This document shows positions 25,719 to 38,195 of a stretch of DNA of 64,000 nt, piece after piece (the first letter of the stretch is position 1; each line of letters opens with the position of its first letter). Origin of the DNA: Antennarius striatus. Taxonomy: Eukaryota; Chordata; Actinopteri; Lophiiformes; Antennariidae. The stretch covers positions 17,522,482-17,586,481 of the forward strand of contig NC_090781.1 in NCBI RefSeq assembly GCF_040054535.1, written 5' to 3'. Position numbers and translations under genes: made by a program. Below the pieces are notes generated by a model. It had not been told where the DNA came from. It saw only the letters and a list, made by a program, of their open reading frames with translations, and made no database searches.

Positions 25719-26225
25719 TTAGAGAGAGACAGGTGGGCTGAGGGAGAGACAGGAGGATCAAACCAGGATTTGGGGGGTTGAATGTTGCAGACAGACAGGT
25801 GAGACAGGATGGTCAGGATAGGGAGACAGACAGTAGGGTAGATAATCGAAAGACAGACAGGAGGGCAGATAACAGAAAGACAGGAGGACATATAACAGAG
25901 AGACAGACGGGAGAGTAGACACAACGGAGACAGACAGGAGGGTAAGTAACAGAGGGACAGACAGGAGATCATATTACAGAGAGACAGACAGCAGGGCAGA
26001 TAATAGAGAGACAGACAGGAGGGAAGATAACAGAGAGACAGACAGGAGGGTTGATAAAAGATGGGAAGACAGATAACAGAGAGACAGGCGGGGGGTTGAT
26101 AACAGAGAGAAGGACAGGTGTATGAAAAGACAGCATAGGTAGACAGGAATGCAGGTAGACAGGTGGAGAAAGAGACAGGATGACATCCACAAAAACAGAC
26201 AGGAGATCAGAAAGACAAAAATGCA
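25719..26225. repeat. Degenerate GACAGACAGGAGG minisatellite
   Basis: About 500 bp of imperfect units of roughly 24 bp, of the form AGAGAGACAGACAGGAGGG plus GATAA-type spacers. It sits in the first FGF12 intron. GGAT-rich repeats precede it at 25410-25560. Confidence 0.85.
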
Positions 26226-26403
26226 GACAGCTGTGGTAAAGTTATGTGCAAGGGGGTGTGGCTTATGAAGCCCATACAGAGTGATGCATTCTGGGAACTG
26301 CAGTAAATACTTGCGTCTAAACACATATAAACCACAAATAAACAACTGACCAGCTATGAGCTAACAACAACCTATGAGCGAATAATTATACCTGTCCCGA
26401 GCG

Positions 26404-26560
26404 ATTATTATTAAGAAAAAAATCAAATGATCCATTAACAAACCACTATTAACAAACAAAGATCCATTAACAAACAAAAAACAAAAAATTACTCATAACA
26501 AGCAACTTTTAATAAACTGATCCATTAACCAACAACTATTAACAAACAAAATTTATTAAG
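26404..26560. repeat. Short AT-rich tandem repeat (CATTAACAAACAA units)
   Basis: Several copies of ATCCATTAACAAAC and ACTATTAACAAACAA in tandem with variable spacing. Confidence 0.7.
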
Positions 26561-26971
26561 ATAACAGTGAATTATTATCAATAACTGATTAGTATCTATA
26601 ACCTCACCACTATGCATAAAAAGCAGTTATCCTTGAACTAAGATATCTAATTAAACTAACCAACCATCAGATAATGTCTGACCGTAACTAACCAAACGCA
26701 AACAGGCTACTAGCTATCCGCAAGTGACACAAACTTTTCCATTTGCTAGCATCGCAAGCAAATGGGGGTGAGCGGGGGGCAGATGTGATCCTGGTGAATG
26801 TGCACAGCGAAAAAACCATTGGCTTTTTCATTGACGTACCAAAATTAAGTGTAATTGCACATCCGCTACAATAGATGGCAGTGGCACTTTCACATTGACA
26901 TAAAATAGAATGTGCTAAGGAAGTATTTACTCCTCTGTTATAATGTGTATTTTTTATGGTGATATTTTAGG

Positions 26972-27480
26972 ATTGCAGCTGGACAAATCTAAGGATGTGA
27001 CTGACACAGCCCAGATGTATATTTCTGTTTGTGTGGTATTTATTGATGTCACTGAAAAGTAGGAGCTGGAAACCCTCAATGGTTGGCCGCTTGAATGGAT
27101 TTATTGCCAAGTGCAAGCAGGACGATGTTTTCCCAGGCTTCTTGAATTACCACTGCATAATCCATCAACAAGCGTTATGCACTAGAATGTTCAATATGAA
27201 AGACATGGATGTGACAATGAAGATCACCAGTTCCGTTAGCGCCAGATCTCTTAAAACACGTCTATTCTATGAACATCTGAAGGAGGCTGACTGCGACCAC
27301 TCTGAGTTGTTGGAACACACTGATGTGAGATGACTGGGCTGAGGGAAATTCCTTCAAAGATTTTGAGAGATCTGTCTGGAGATTAATGAGTTTATCCAAG
27401 TAACTGGAAATGCAGAATACAAACAGCTAAATGACGATCAGTGGGTGTTAGTGAAGTCAGTTCCAAGTCCTGTTCCTCAA
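26972..27480 (+). pseudogene. hAT transposase relic (GTF2IRD2/ZBED-like family)
   Basis: Conceptual translation gives LQLDKSKDVTDTAQM at about 26973, then after a frame break MVGRLNGFIAKCKQDDVFPG and NYHCIIHQQALC at about 27075-27185, then LKEADCDHSELLEHTDVR before a stop (TGA in place of the usual Trp). Homologous text continues as GKFLQRF..EICLEINEFI. These are hallmark blocks of hAT-type transposases related to the C-terminal part of human GTF2IRD2. Frameshifts, an internal deletion and stops show it is dead. It lies in the long FGF12 B-type intron. Confidence 0.8.
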
Positions 27481-28186
27481 TGAGTGGTGCTCATTGGAAG
27501 TGTGCTTGAGGCTGGCTGTCGGCAGCGACTCTCTAGACGATGCATCTGTGGCTGATTCCAATCAGTTCAAGTCATCAGAATAAACACAGGCTCATGCTTT
27601 TATGCAAGGTACAAAAATGTACATTGTACATACTGTATATTTCCAATATATTTAATTAAAAATGTATGTTTTGTCTTTTTGTGGTTGGTAGATCTTTTTG
27701 ACTTGGTCATTTTATAAGCATCTCTCATGCTGAAAAAATGCGTGCAGCCTTGAGGGTGGACAGTAAGCTCACTGATGTGTGTAGATGAAGTCTTAATTAC
27801 AGCTGAAGATCTAAACTGGAGTTAGCTGATCTATGATATCAAGAAATAAATTATATCTTTCTGACAGACTTTAAATGTAAACGTATATTGAATTTGTACA
27901 TGTTGTTAAATACCTCCTTTCGTCAGATGTTTATCAGTCAGTTAGCTTATTGACTTCGGCATGAACGTGTGTGCTTTCAGGTAAAATGAGTATAGTGAAA
28001 GTTTCAGTTTGTGTTTGTTTACAGTGGACTGATAAGTATGTTGTATTGATTCTGGGATCAGATCTACAAGATTCAGGACTACACACAACAGAGAAACCTG
28101 AAACACACAAAATGTCCCTGGAGAGGTTGTTGTTTCAAATTGATTTATGTTTGTGGTGCTGCTGACCGAGTGAAAATCACGCAAAC

Positions 28187-28188
<2 letters not shown>

Positions 28189-28268
<80 letters not shown>
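28189..28268. repeat. (TG)n microsatellite
   Basis: Eighty bp of uninterrupted TG within FGF12 intron DNA. The stretch 27500-31900 otherwise contains no exon I can support. Confidence 0.97.
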
Positions 28269-28271
<3 letters not shown>

Positions 28272-29374
28272 GAGAGAGAGAGCGTGAGAGAGGCCTCATC
28301 CATTTCACGACGTCGTAAAGATATCCTACAATAATGCCAGTTGCCATGGGTAGAACTAGCTGTCAGCCATCATGTTAAACGTAGCTAATAGCTAATACTA
28401 GCTATCATAATTAAAACTAGCTCATTTCAGCTATCATAAATAACATTAGCTAATTTAAAATGAAATATCACGAGTGATGAAACTGAACAAAGTTTCCACT
28501 GTAGATGAATGAATGTCACTACATTACCATTACTACTAGCATGAGTTAACACAATGCCAACCAACCTGGCTTGACTTCCTTAGCATCAGGCTAGTTGGTG
28601 GGTGAAAGAATGTGGGACGTGTGGTGTGTTTGAAAGCAGTGGGTGAACTGTTGCAGGAAATATAGTGCAGGTAATATTCAATCACTTCTGGGGACAACAA
28701 CAGCAACCAGACAGGTGGTGGCGCCGTTTCTTCTTCTGTGGTTCAAGTAGACAACATGACAGGGGGTGTGTGTTCTACAGGAGATCCCTTATCTGGGAAC
28801 AGATTTAGTCACACATTTACTGCTGGAATAATGTGAGAATAAAGTGCTGAGCAGGTTTTGTGTTACAGGAAGTGATGAACCATGTCTTATGCACGGCATT
28901 ATGGGATGGATGTGATGGAAAGGAGACACACCCCTCCTCCACTGGAAATGGACATAAACAGCATGAGATGCTGAGCTCAGCTCAAACAGGCTGAGGGCGG
29001 TGTGTGTGTGCCCCACCCTGTTGAAGAGCCTTTTGTCTCTGTACTTGTTTCACTGGTTCCCAGCAGCGCTTTGCCCCCCTGTCAGGCTCTAATGGAAACA
29101 AATTGTATTTGTATGAAATTGAAACTTTATTCAAAGCCTCAGAGAACAAGAACATACGCCTGCTTGTGAAACAACACTGATCCCAGTGGAAAATGACATC
29201 ACGGAAGACCTAACGGCGCATGACATCACACGCCATATGTCCATTTAAAGGAGCAGCTGTTTTGGTAGCAGGGGTTCAGATTAACCCTTTAAATGCTGTT
29301 CAGAAGCTTTGTTGGAGGTAGCTGGAAATTATTTAATAATAATAATCAACCCTTTTATTCATCCCCGAATGATG

Positions 29375-29460
29375 AATAAAATTTGTTTTGGTCCACATCG
29401 GCCACACTCCAGTCCCCCAACCTAAGACCCAGTGGACTGAGCTACTGCCGACCCATTGAA
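29375..29460 (-). mobile_element. Truncated tRNA-SINE fragment
   Basis: The minus strand reads CGGCAGTAGCTCAGTCCACTG followed by TTAGGTTGGGGGACTGGAG, matching the tRNA-like head of common fish SINEs (A-box-like TAGCTCAGTCC). Only the head is visible. Confidence 0.6.
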
Positions 29461-29762
29461 CCATCGACCAATAAAATCCTACAGTAACCTCAACTCTGCA
29501 GAAATGCAGGATGCATCAGATGCACCTACACGAGAGGCGTTACAATGCTCATCCTGGAGTACTGATGATATTTGATTCATCAGCAGAATGACTGTTTCAC
29601 TTAGTGAACCTGAATGGTTTCACTGTGTGAACCTAGACTGTGTCACTTGTGTGTACCTGGACTGTTTCACTGATTGAACCTGGACTATGTGTGAGACCTT
29701 TAGGATTTATAGAGTAAAACAGAATCTTCATTAATATAACAACAACATCAAAAACGACAACA

Positions 29763-29786
29763 ATAATGACAATAATAATAATAATG

Positions 29787-29829
<43 letters not shown>

Positions 29830-30266
29830 TAACATCTCACTTGACCTTAAGAATGTTCAAATAAATTAGACAAAAAGCATTTGGATTTCCTCCTCATTTT
29901 TCATGAGCATGTTGTGTAGTTTGTATTTGTGCTACTATTTCATTGTGTTGTAGTATTACCAGCTAATAGCACTCAACAGAATCAATGCTAAAGTGTTAGC
30001 ATGTCACTGATGGATTATGGCTGCTAATGTATCTGTGCTAACTGCTGGGACAGTCTGAGGAATGGGTTGTGTTCCTTTAAGAGTATCGTTATGGAGACAC
30101 GGGGCGTGGGGGGGGTCGGGGTGGGGGTGGGGGTTAGAGTGTGTGTTAGGGAGAGAATAAGGGGGGAAGCAAGATTAACCTTAAAGTGTATCATCATGAA
30201 GAGGGAGAGGGAGAGAGGGAGCAGACCTTTCGATTATTTATGAGGCTCTTTGGTAAATGGTCTCCG

Positions 30267-30329
<63 letters not shown>
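29763..30329. repeat. (AAT)n and (CA)n microsatellites
   Basis: An (AAT/AATG)n run at about 29763-29828 and a (CA)n run at 30269-30329. Between them is a purine-rich GGGAGAG segment near 30100-30230. Confidence 0.9.
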
Positions 30330-30333
<4 letters not shown>

Positions 30334-31990
30334 CTCTGACACACACTGGTCTGCGGCTGGAGGCACGTCTGAGTGCTGCATTAAGGCTTCCATCAGCTTC
30401 ATCCACTTCCTGATTGAGGAGCTCGCCAAAGTAAGAGTCCTGCCTGAACACGCCTCTCACCTGGCTGTACATGTGTTCAAAGGTTTGTCTGGTGTGATTC
30501 CACAAGTGTATGGAACAGATGATGCATTCAGTACACATACACACCCGAGCCTTTTACTTGAAGGTCAAAATGTGTTTGGCACTGTAACAAATCATTAACC
30601 AGCAAGAAAGCACTTGTGTTTCAATTTTTTTCTCAGGAAGCTTTCAATGGTTGAGGATTTTTTTTTCTTATAAATAAAAGCTGTTCTGCTACAATGACGT
30701 TTCAAGCTGACACCTGTAATTAGCGTTCCAACCATTTTCCTTGTTCTCCAGGTTAGACGGACCAGGTGTGTCTTCAGTCCAGACACACACTCTACACAAA
30801 CTAAAACAAACTCAACAAACTTCAGCACAATCTCTGCTTGGCTACAAATCACTGATTGGATGTGAACAGTTTCTGGTCCCTCCGTTACCTACTTCCTTGG
30901 TCCTGTCAGTGAGGCGGAGCCTATACCAGCTGACACTGGGCAGGGGGCGGAGTTTAAGTCAGCAGTTCATCTCGTTCAGGGCAAACTATGCCAACGTTCG
31001 ATCAATGAGCAGACCATCAGTTATTGATGGTTGAAATATTGATCATCACTTCATGAACACTTCATGATTCTGCTGATCTGACATCAGCTCATATTGGTGA
31101 TCTCACCTCTGAACACCTTTCACAGTTGGACAGATTCAAACCCAGGCCCGTCTCAGCTTTGAAAGACAGATGAGATGCTTTTGTATTTATTTACCAGTCA
31201 GTTACCAAGGAGACATCATCACCTCCACCAAGGAGGTTCAGGTTTCATCCTGGGCCTGTGATTGGTTGATGTGTTAACTACTGGGCGGATTTTAACCCGT
31301 CGTGGTCAAAGGATACGTGGTTGGACTCGGAACCCTTCAGGTTCTGGTGTGGTTCTGGGTAAAGGCTTGGATCTGTATGGTTTGAACCCATTCATGTCTA
31401 CATTCTCCTCAGATCACATGACTCACCAGGACCAATAGGACGCCAAGAAGAGAGCCCGATACGGCTGAACATTTAAGAACAGGAACATTTGATCCACATG
31501 AGGATGGAAGAATTTCATGATACAGAATTCAGGAATTGACACAAATAATCTGGTCACATGTCAGCCGAGCACCAATAGGAGCTGATCTTCTAGAATCCTG
31601 TTCTATAAATAACTTGACTGTCATCAGGTGTTCCCGGCGGAGGTAAAGATGGAGAGAATGGCCTCAGAGGCTTTATACTAGGAGCTAGCTGGGATTCCAG
31701 TGACTCAGCTAAAAACACGCTAAAGATAACTTGTGATTGATAGCAGACAGGAGAACGACGCGGTCACGACCTGTCATAACTCTTCCTCTGGCGACAGGCG
31801 AACAGGAACAGATCATATTTAGCTCTGGACATGGATTAAGAGGATCATGAAACTTTAGTGAGGGCACAAAACTCCTTCTGTGTCGTCACATGACTTGATC
31901 GGCCTCTAACGCTCCTCCTCTGAGTTTGCTTCATGCCGCTCATTGACTCATTCGGCGGCTGGCGGGAGCTGACTCAGGTGTCGGCCAGCA

Positions 31991-32096
31991 ATGACCCGCT
32001 ACCGCAGCCTGTTCCGTCGGCTGCTTTCCGGCGAGGGCAAAGGAGAGGAGGAAGACCGGGAGGAAGGCAGCACTCCAAGAGAGAGCAGCCAGCAGC
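31991..32096 (+). CDS. fgf12: Candidate third alternative first exon of FGF12 (MTRY)
   Basis: ATG at 31991 (G at -3) opens a 35-codon frame starting MTRYRSLFRRLLSGEGKG, continuing with an acidic Glu-rich stretch and ending ESSQQ plus one C before a consensus donor, GTAAGT, at 32097. The phase-1 end is exactly what FGF12 exon 2 needs (C|AG gives Gln, then PQLKG). It sits between the B-type (25369) and A-type (38965) first exons, on the same strand, in locally GC-richer DNA. FGF homologous factor genes are known to use several alternative first exons. I do not recognise this peptide from the mammalian isoforms I know. It could instead be the first exon of another transcript or a chance frame. 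Confidence 0.5.
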
Positions 32097-32553
32097 GTAA
32101 GTCCAACCGCAACAACCACGTCGTCCAATAACCTCCAGCAGTCGATTAGCAGTGATAGCTGAAGCTAGCGTGTCGCATCAGAGCAGAGAAAAATAAAATG
32201 ATTGATATCCGAACATGTTGTTTTGAACAAATAAACAAACCAAAAAACAAACAACATGACAATTTCATTATTATTTATGTCATTACACCAGGATTTAAAA
32301 TCTGCAACTTGCCTCAGGAGATGATGATTGAAATCATTCAATATGGTTTTCTTATTTTATTGTTGTTGTTGTTGTTACTAAAATGATTAATTATCTGCAT
32401 TAACAGATTATGCATTAACAGATTATTTCACTAACAGGAAAAAAAACCAGGTTTAAGTTCTCGTATTTTATAGTCAATCTTTTTTTGCGTCATATGCAGC
32501 ATTCAGGACAACTGGGAAATATCATCTTCCGAGATATTTGTGTGAAAAACAAA

Positions 32554-32555
<2 letters not shown>

Positions 32556-32597
<42 letters not shown>

Positions 32598-32643
32598 GGT
32601 GTGTGTGGGTGTGTGTGTGCGCACGCGCGTGCGTGTGTGTGTG
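32556..32643. repeat. Imperfect (GT)n array
   Basis: GT repeats with GGGGT interruptions and a GCGCACGCGCGTGCG stretch, an alternating purine-pyrimidine run able to adopt Z-form. Confidence 0.92.
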
Positions 32644-35600
32644 GTCTTTATTTAGCCTCTGTACGGTAAGACTAGACAGACGTGTCGGGGTGTTAAACCT
32701 CAAGATGTTTGATCTGCTGAGTTTATTTGAAATGTCAAGGTGTAAGTTTATCACCAATCAGAATGCAGCCTTCAGGTGTCGATAGCACCAGTTCCCCTCT
32801 TCCTCCACCTCCTCCCCCCTGTATCAGATGCCAGTAGTAGTGTTTAATATCAGTTTGAATGTCTTCATCACCTCTCAGCCAATCACATCTCACCTCACTC
32901 TCTTTAGACACACTGATTGGTCTCTCGTGTGCTGATCAGCTCTCTGCCATCCTTCATTTTTCCTGAGTACACTAAATGCATCAAATTTAATTATAACAGC
33001 AGTGACCTCAAAATGACCTTGGCAGAGCGTGACCCTAGAGTACTACCTGTCACAATGATGCACGCTATGTTTTAATTTATTAAATTGCTTTTGAACGGGG
33101 TTAAACGTGAGGGTGGGGCCATTGTTGGGAGAGGCAGCAGTGTCTTGTGGGTCTGATGTGAGTCATGTTTGTTGGATGCCGTTACAGTTGAACTGGTTTC
33201 AATTTTTCACTGTTGGCGTCGCACCAATTGTTCCATTAATCATGCTTGATTTCCGGTTTCTGCACAAAAGCCCTGCCCCACAGGTGCACCACACTGTTTT
33301 GCTGATTTCCTGCTTTTCCATGGTGCTTCCTGAGGCAGCTGTGGAGATGATGAAAATATAAAGTGTGACAAAGCAGTTGTCAGCTAAACCACAGAAGGAC
33401 AAGATCACTTGAAAATGGGGTCTAGGCTCAGAAACAGGAAGCTGAAAGAGGCAATGGAAGAGGACCATCCTGATTGGTCCCTGATCTCCTTGTAAAATAT
33501 AAAGTCTTTAATCACTCTGTTTTTGTACTGATGCTACATGCAGCTAATGCTACGGTAGGAAATGGCTTTCCAAAATAAAAGCACACAAATGCATCCGATC
33601 CAACAGATATATTCCAGTTTGAGTTTCCCCTGAGACGTTTGGTATCGAGAAAACAGCGACAGAAATGGAACGCAAGACTAAAATTACCTCCAGAGAGAGG
33701 GTGTGTGTGTGTGACCTTGACAACGATCTCTCAGTTATATTTACATTCAGGTGTATTTTTGTTGGAGCAGCTGTGTTTCTTCAGCGCTGTCAGCACCTCC
33801 TTTCACTGCTGTGTCAGAAAAGTGACTTGTGGCTGGGCTACATGGACGTCACGTGTTCACACGGTGATCATGTCATCATGGCTGCACACAGCTGGAATAA
33901 GGACAGGCTTCCGTCTATTTGGATGGAGTCTGTTCTCTGATGGTGTCACCTGGGAATATGATCTGTGTTTAAAGATGTTGGATAAAACAATTTTGTAATT
34001 AAATGCCGCTTTACATTGTTATAAGATTAATGCAACCAATCAGAGTTCACCTCCAGTCCCTGTAAAGCCAGGCATGTCTCACCTGGAGCTGCTGTTTAAC
34101 CAGCATCTTCTGGTCTTTCTCCACCATCTCCCAACCCTTTGTCCCATCAGCAACCCCATCTGACTGGAGGAGGAGGAGGTCTAGTGATGCAGCTGATCAC
34201 AGATCATCCTGGTTATCAGCTGATGGGAGCAGGTGATTAAATATTTCATCATTAAGGAACAAAATATTGATGACATCTCCTGCAGCGACCCCCAGAAGAT
34301 GAAACCGGATGCGCTGCTCCTCTGCTTCGCTGCTCCCCCTCTCTGTTGTGAGATTTCTCTCCCTGCTTCTGTCCTCTTTTTTATTCTTGTCATCCGTTCA
34401 TCTGACGGTGTGACTGGACAAGGTGCAGCTGCCCGTTTCTCTGTGTCTCCCTCTAGTGGTCACTCTGTCTCTGCACCCTCATGACGTCATCGTTTTAAGT
34501 TAGGGGTTCGGGTTCATTCATTGTGTTTCCTGACACAAACCAGATGTCAGTTTGACTGTTCAACAGAAAGTCTCCGTCGTGGACTCTTAAATACTCGGTA
34601 GTGACAAAATGTAAGGAGCAGCTCGATGGGAAGTAGAATCCTCAAGAGGGGAACGCCGCTGGATCCGACAGGAAGAACTGGATCATGTTGATCTTGCCAA
34701 CAGGACCGATTCCAGATAAGAGGAAGAAGTGCATTATCTTCATCATTTATTTATACTCTCATCCTCTGTTATCATTACCGCCTCAGTGAGAAGCTTCTCT
34801 TTAAAACTCTTTACAAGCATTACAACCATTCTGCATTTAGAGGTCATCAACTTTTCACATCTATCCAGCTCTAACATGACTCATTCCTGTGCCTGCATTA
34901 CCCACAGTGCATCACTTTCTTGACAGAGGGTGGCGATAGATCTTGTGGAACACAGGTTCAAAAATTTCAAACTGGCTGGTCTGCTTGTGTGTGTGTTTGT
35001 GTCTGTGTGAGTGTGTGTGTGGTGTGTGTTTGCGTTTTTTCTGACATCATGAATCTTTCAGCAAGAGAATCTCCAGAATTAGAGATTCATGAAACATTGA
35101 AGGCACACCGTGGTCCAAGTGTTTGTGTTAATTAGGGTTATGATGTCTTGAAGTCACGTGATCACAGTCCACAGGTCAAGACGAGCATGTAAGGATTTCG
35201 GGAGTCAAATCATCGCTGAAGAAGCTTTTATCATAGTTTGCCTGTTGCATCAGTGAAAGGAAATATTCATCCTGGTGAAACACGGTTTTTTTTCTTGTTT
35301 CATCAGGAATTGTAAAAGCTTTATGAATGTGAGGATGATGATGAGGCTCTTCTTCACCGTTTGAGCTGAGTACCCACATGTAGGTCTTGTAACTGACAGA
35401 AAGCAGCACATGTAAATAATAATAATAAATCAGCACAAGTGAATTATAATAGGTCTCTGCCATTAAAAGAAAAGGATGGTGCGTCCCAATCGACCAGATT
35501 ATGATTTCTGAAGTTCTCCTCTTGTCCAGCAGATGGTGCTGCTCCTCCAGGAGTCTCTCAGCGAGCGCCTTTTAGATTCAACACATTGAGATTCACACGG

Positions 35601-35923
35601 TCACGTGATAAAACATGCCGTCAGAGATGTTTATTTGTTGTTTATTACGTTGAGTGATTATGAGACTATTTCTGAAACATCAAAATCTCCTCATGTACCT
35701 ACGGCAGGTATTTGAGACAAGACGCACAAGAATCAATTGCGACCTCGTTATGATCACAGATCAATAACCCCACTGGAACACTGATTGATAAGAAATGTTT
35801 GCATTGGTCCGCTTCAACTTCATTTTTTCTTCACATCTTGGAATCACAGAGAATAAATATTTTTGCTGTGTTTGTTTGGATGGTTCATCTTTAGCCAATG
35901 GGAGGAGCTTTCTTGGTCTAAGA

Positions 35924-36247
35924 CACATGTGTCAAACTCAAGAACCGGGGGCCAAATGTGGCCTGCCACATCATTTTATGTGGCCCACAAAAGCATAAAA
36001 GGTCATGGTGTCAAAAAATAAATAGGTCAAATGTTGATTTTGAACAAAAGTATATTTCCCACAATGCAGTCATTTATTCTATTTTAACATTGACAAAAAT
36101 GTTTGAGTTTAAAACTTTAAGGAGTAGTTACATTTATTTGACATTACATTTTGTCACATTCCATTACATTTATAAGTTACATCTGGCCCTCTGAAGACAA
36201 CCATTATGCTGATGTGTCCCTCGGTGAAAATGAGTTTGGCACCCCTG
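35924..36247. mobile_element. hAT-type MITE with 8-bp target duplication
   Basis: 324 bp bounded by CACATGTGTCAAACTCA on the left and TGAGTTTGGCACCCCTG on the right; 13 of 17 end bases are inverted repeats. Flanks are GTCTAAGA (35916-35923) and GTCTAAGC (36248-36255), a one-mismatch 8-bp target duplication as expected for hAT. It has no coding capacity. Confidence 0.87.
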
Positions 36248-36865
36248 GTCTAAGCTAAGCTAAATTATGGTTGATCACATGGTGGTAGCGTAGCGTAGCA
36301 TGCTGTTAGTTTATAATTTTCTTTTTGATTTCTTTTTTCTCCTTGCTGTAAAGGGGTCAGATGTTAGCGAGTTAGCATTAGCTTTAGGTAGCCACATGTC
36401 TGTATGTGAGCGCTTGGCTGTGGGTTTATTTAACGATGATGGATCCGAGCGCTAGCACCAAGCTGCATCTTCCAGGCTTTCCCAGATCATCGTTCCTGCA
36501 AACAGGAAGATGTTCTTGGAGGATTAGCCTATTTATCGGCTGCGTGCGATGAGTCATCAGCAGATGCTGGACAGGGAGATGAATTTGGGATGCAGTATAT
36601 TTAAGAGCGTTTAAGAATAGACTGAGGAACAATACTGTCATCTTTTTGAGCGTATTCCTGTTGCCGGCCTCGCTGCCGCCCACGCCGCCGTTTGTTGTTT
36701 CTGCTCCTTATCTGTGGCGTATCAGGTTGTCGGCCGCCTGTGATTGGTTCAGCAAACCAGGAAAAATAAACCGATTCTAATGGTTGTAAGAGGACTGAGC
36801 TCTACACTGAAAAAGAAATGTCAGGAAGTAAATCTTTAAAAATCAACTCTGTTCACACAGCGTTT

Positions 36866-36905
36866 ACTCTGCTTTACTCTGTGTAAACACAGAGTAAAGC
36901 AGAGT
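36866..36905. repeat. Perfect 19-bp inverted repeat with 2-base loop
   Basis: ACTCTGCTTTACTCTGTGT, then AA, then its exact reverse complement. Forty bases of uninterrupted dyad symmetry in FGF12 intron DNA. No TIR element or terminator context was found around it. Confidence 0.9.
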
Positions 36906-37011
36906 GTTCTGATTACTTTGTAGACTCACGTACTGGGCTGTTAATTATTCTTTGCTGACATTCTCCTGCCCCCTGATGAAGCAGTCCGTCTATTGATCAG
37001 GTAACATTCCT

Positions 37012-37013
<2 letters not shown>

Positions 37014-37087
<74 letters not shown>

Positions 37088-37116
37088 GCACACACACACA
37101 CACACACACACACACA

Positions 37117-37161
<45 letters not shown>
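37014..37161. repeat. Compound (CA)n array
   Basis: About 148 bp of CA with two AAGCACAC interruptions at about 37085 and 37116, suggesting internal duplication of a 31-bp block. Confidence 0.96.
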
Positions 37162-37163
<2 letters not shown>

Positions 37164-38195
37164 GGAGTGTTGGCTGAAGGCCAGGAAATGGAATGTCTCC
37201 TTAACACCTAGCAAGAGAGTTCATAGAGTTTTCAGGTTGAAACCATTGAGCAGGCATTTGTTTGTTTGTTTGTTTGTTTGTCCAGGTGACCGTGGCCCCT
37301 CTAAAACACCCTGTTCTAGAAAGGTGCTCAGACAGGGTTGAGGGGAGGAGTTAAAAAACATCTACTGGCTGTTTGTCTGTTGGCACCACTAGGGCGTCAC
37401 TATATGTGTGGTTTTCCTGATGGATGGATGTGACTCAGGGGGAGGGGCTGCAGAGGTGTGGGTCTGGTTTGAAGCTGTCTGCCCCCGCCCATCCTGATAT
37501 CTTCTCATCCTCACCTTGATCTCTGCTCTGCACCGCGAGGACTCAGATACACGTCAGTAATTCATTACAGGTTGACCTGGTTTTTTTTTTTTCTGGTCTA
37601 AGCCTACATTCAGCGTGACGAAGCGTTCACTGACAGATTCTCTGACTCAATGACTTCTGTCTCACAAGAAAATGTTTCCTGACTTTCCATCGACATGGAG
37701 ACAATAACTGCGTTTTATTTTAGGATGGACTGTTCCTTTTAAGTGGTGATGCTAACAAAAGCGGTGCATGAAGTCAAAGGTCGCCGGCCTGTCTACTGGC
37801 CTGGGATCAGTTTCCTCGACCTCTCAGCTGAGGTTGCAGTTCTTCACAGAAGAGGGAATCATTCTTTGGAGGCGGAGCAGCGGGTGGCGTGTCACATGAC
37901 CTGATCTCAAAGCAGATCCTACACAGATTTAGGAACACAGGTCTGGGACCAGCTCTCATCTGTTGTTGGGGCAAAACAGCATGAATTCATCTTGTGCTGA
38001 TTCTGTCAAGTACAGGGCGACTTCAGGCGCATCAGCACCACCTTGTGGATTGGAGGAGGACCTCTTCCGGAAGAGACACCCACATCAAAAATCTGCTGGT
38101 CCACAAACTTGAACCAGACCCAGTAGAACCAGATCACTTCAGTGGATGGACTGAAAGGAGAATCTGATGTGAGAGAGGCGAAACATCAGGCTGGG

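Noticed and set aside
30330-30435. Exon-like segment (SISFIHFLIEELAK) ending at a GTAAGAG donor
   Set aside because: No start, no clear acceptor, no family match, and its phase does not suggest an FGF12 exon. It could be conserved non-coding DNA.
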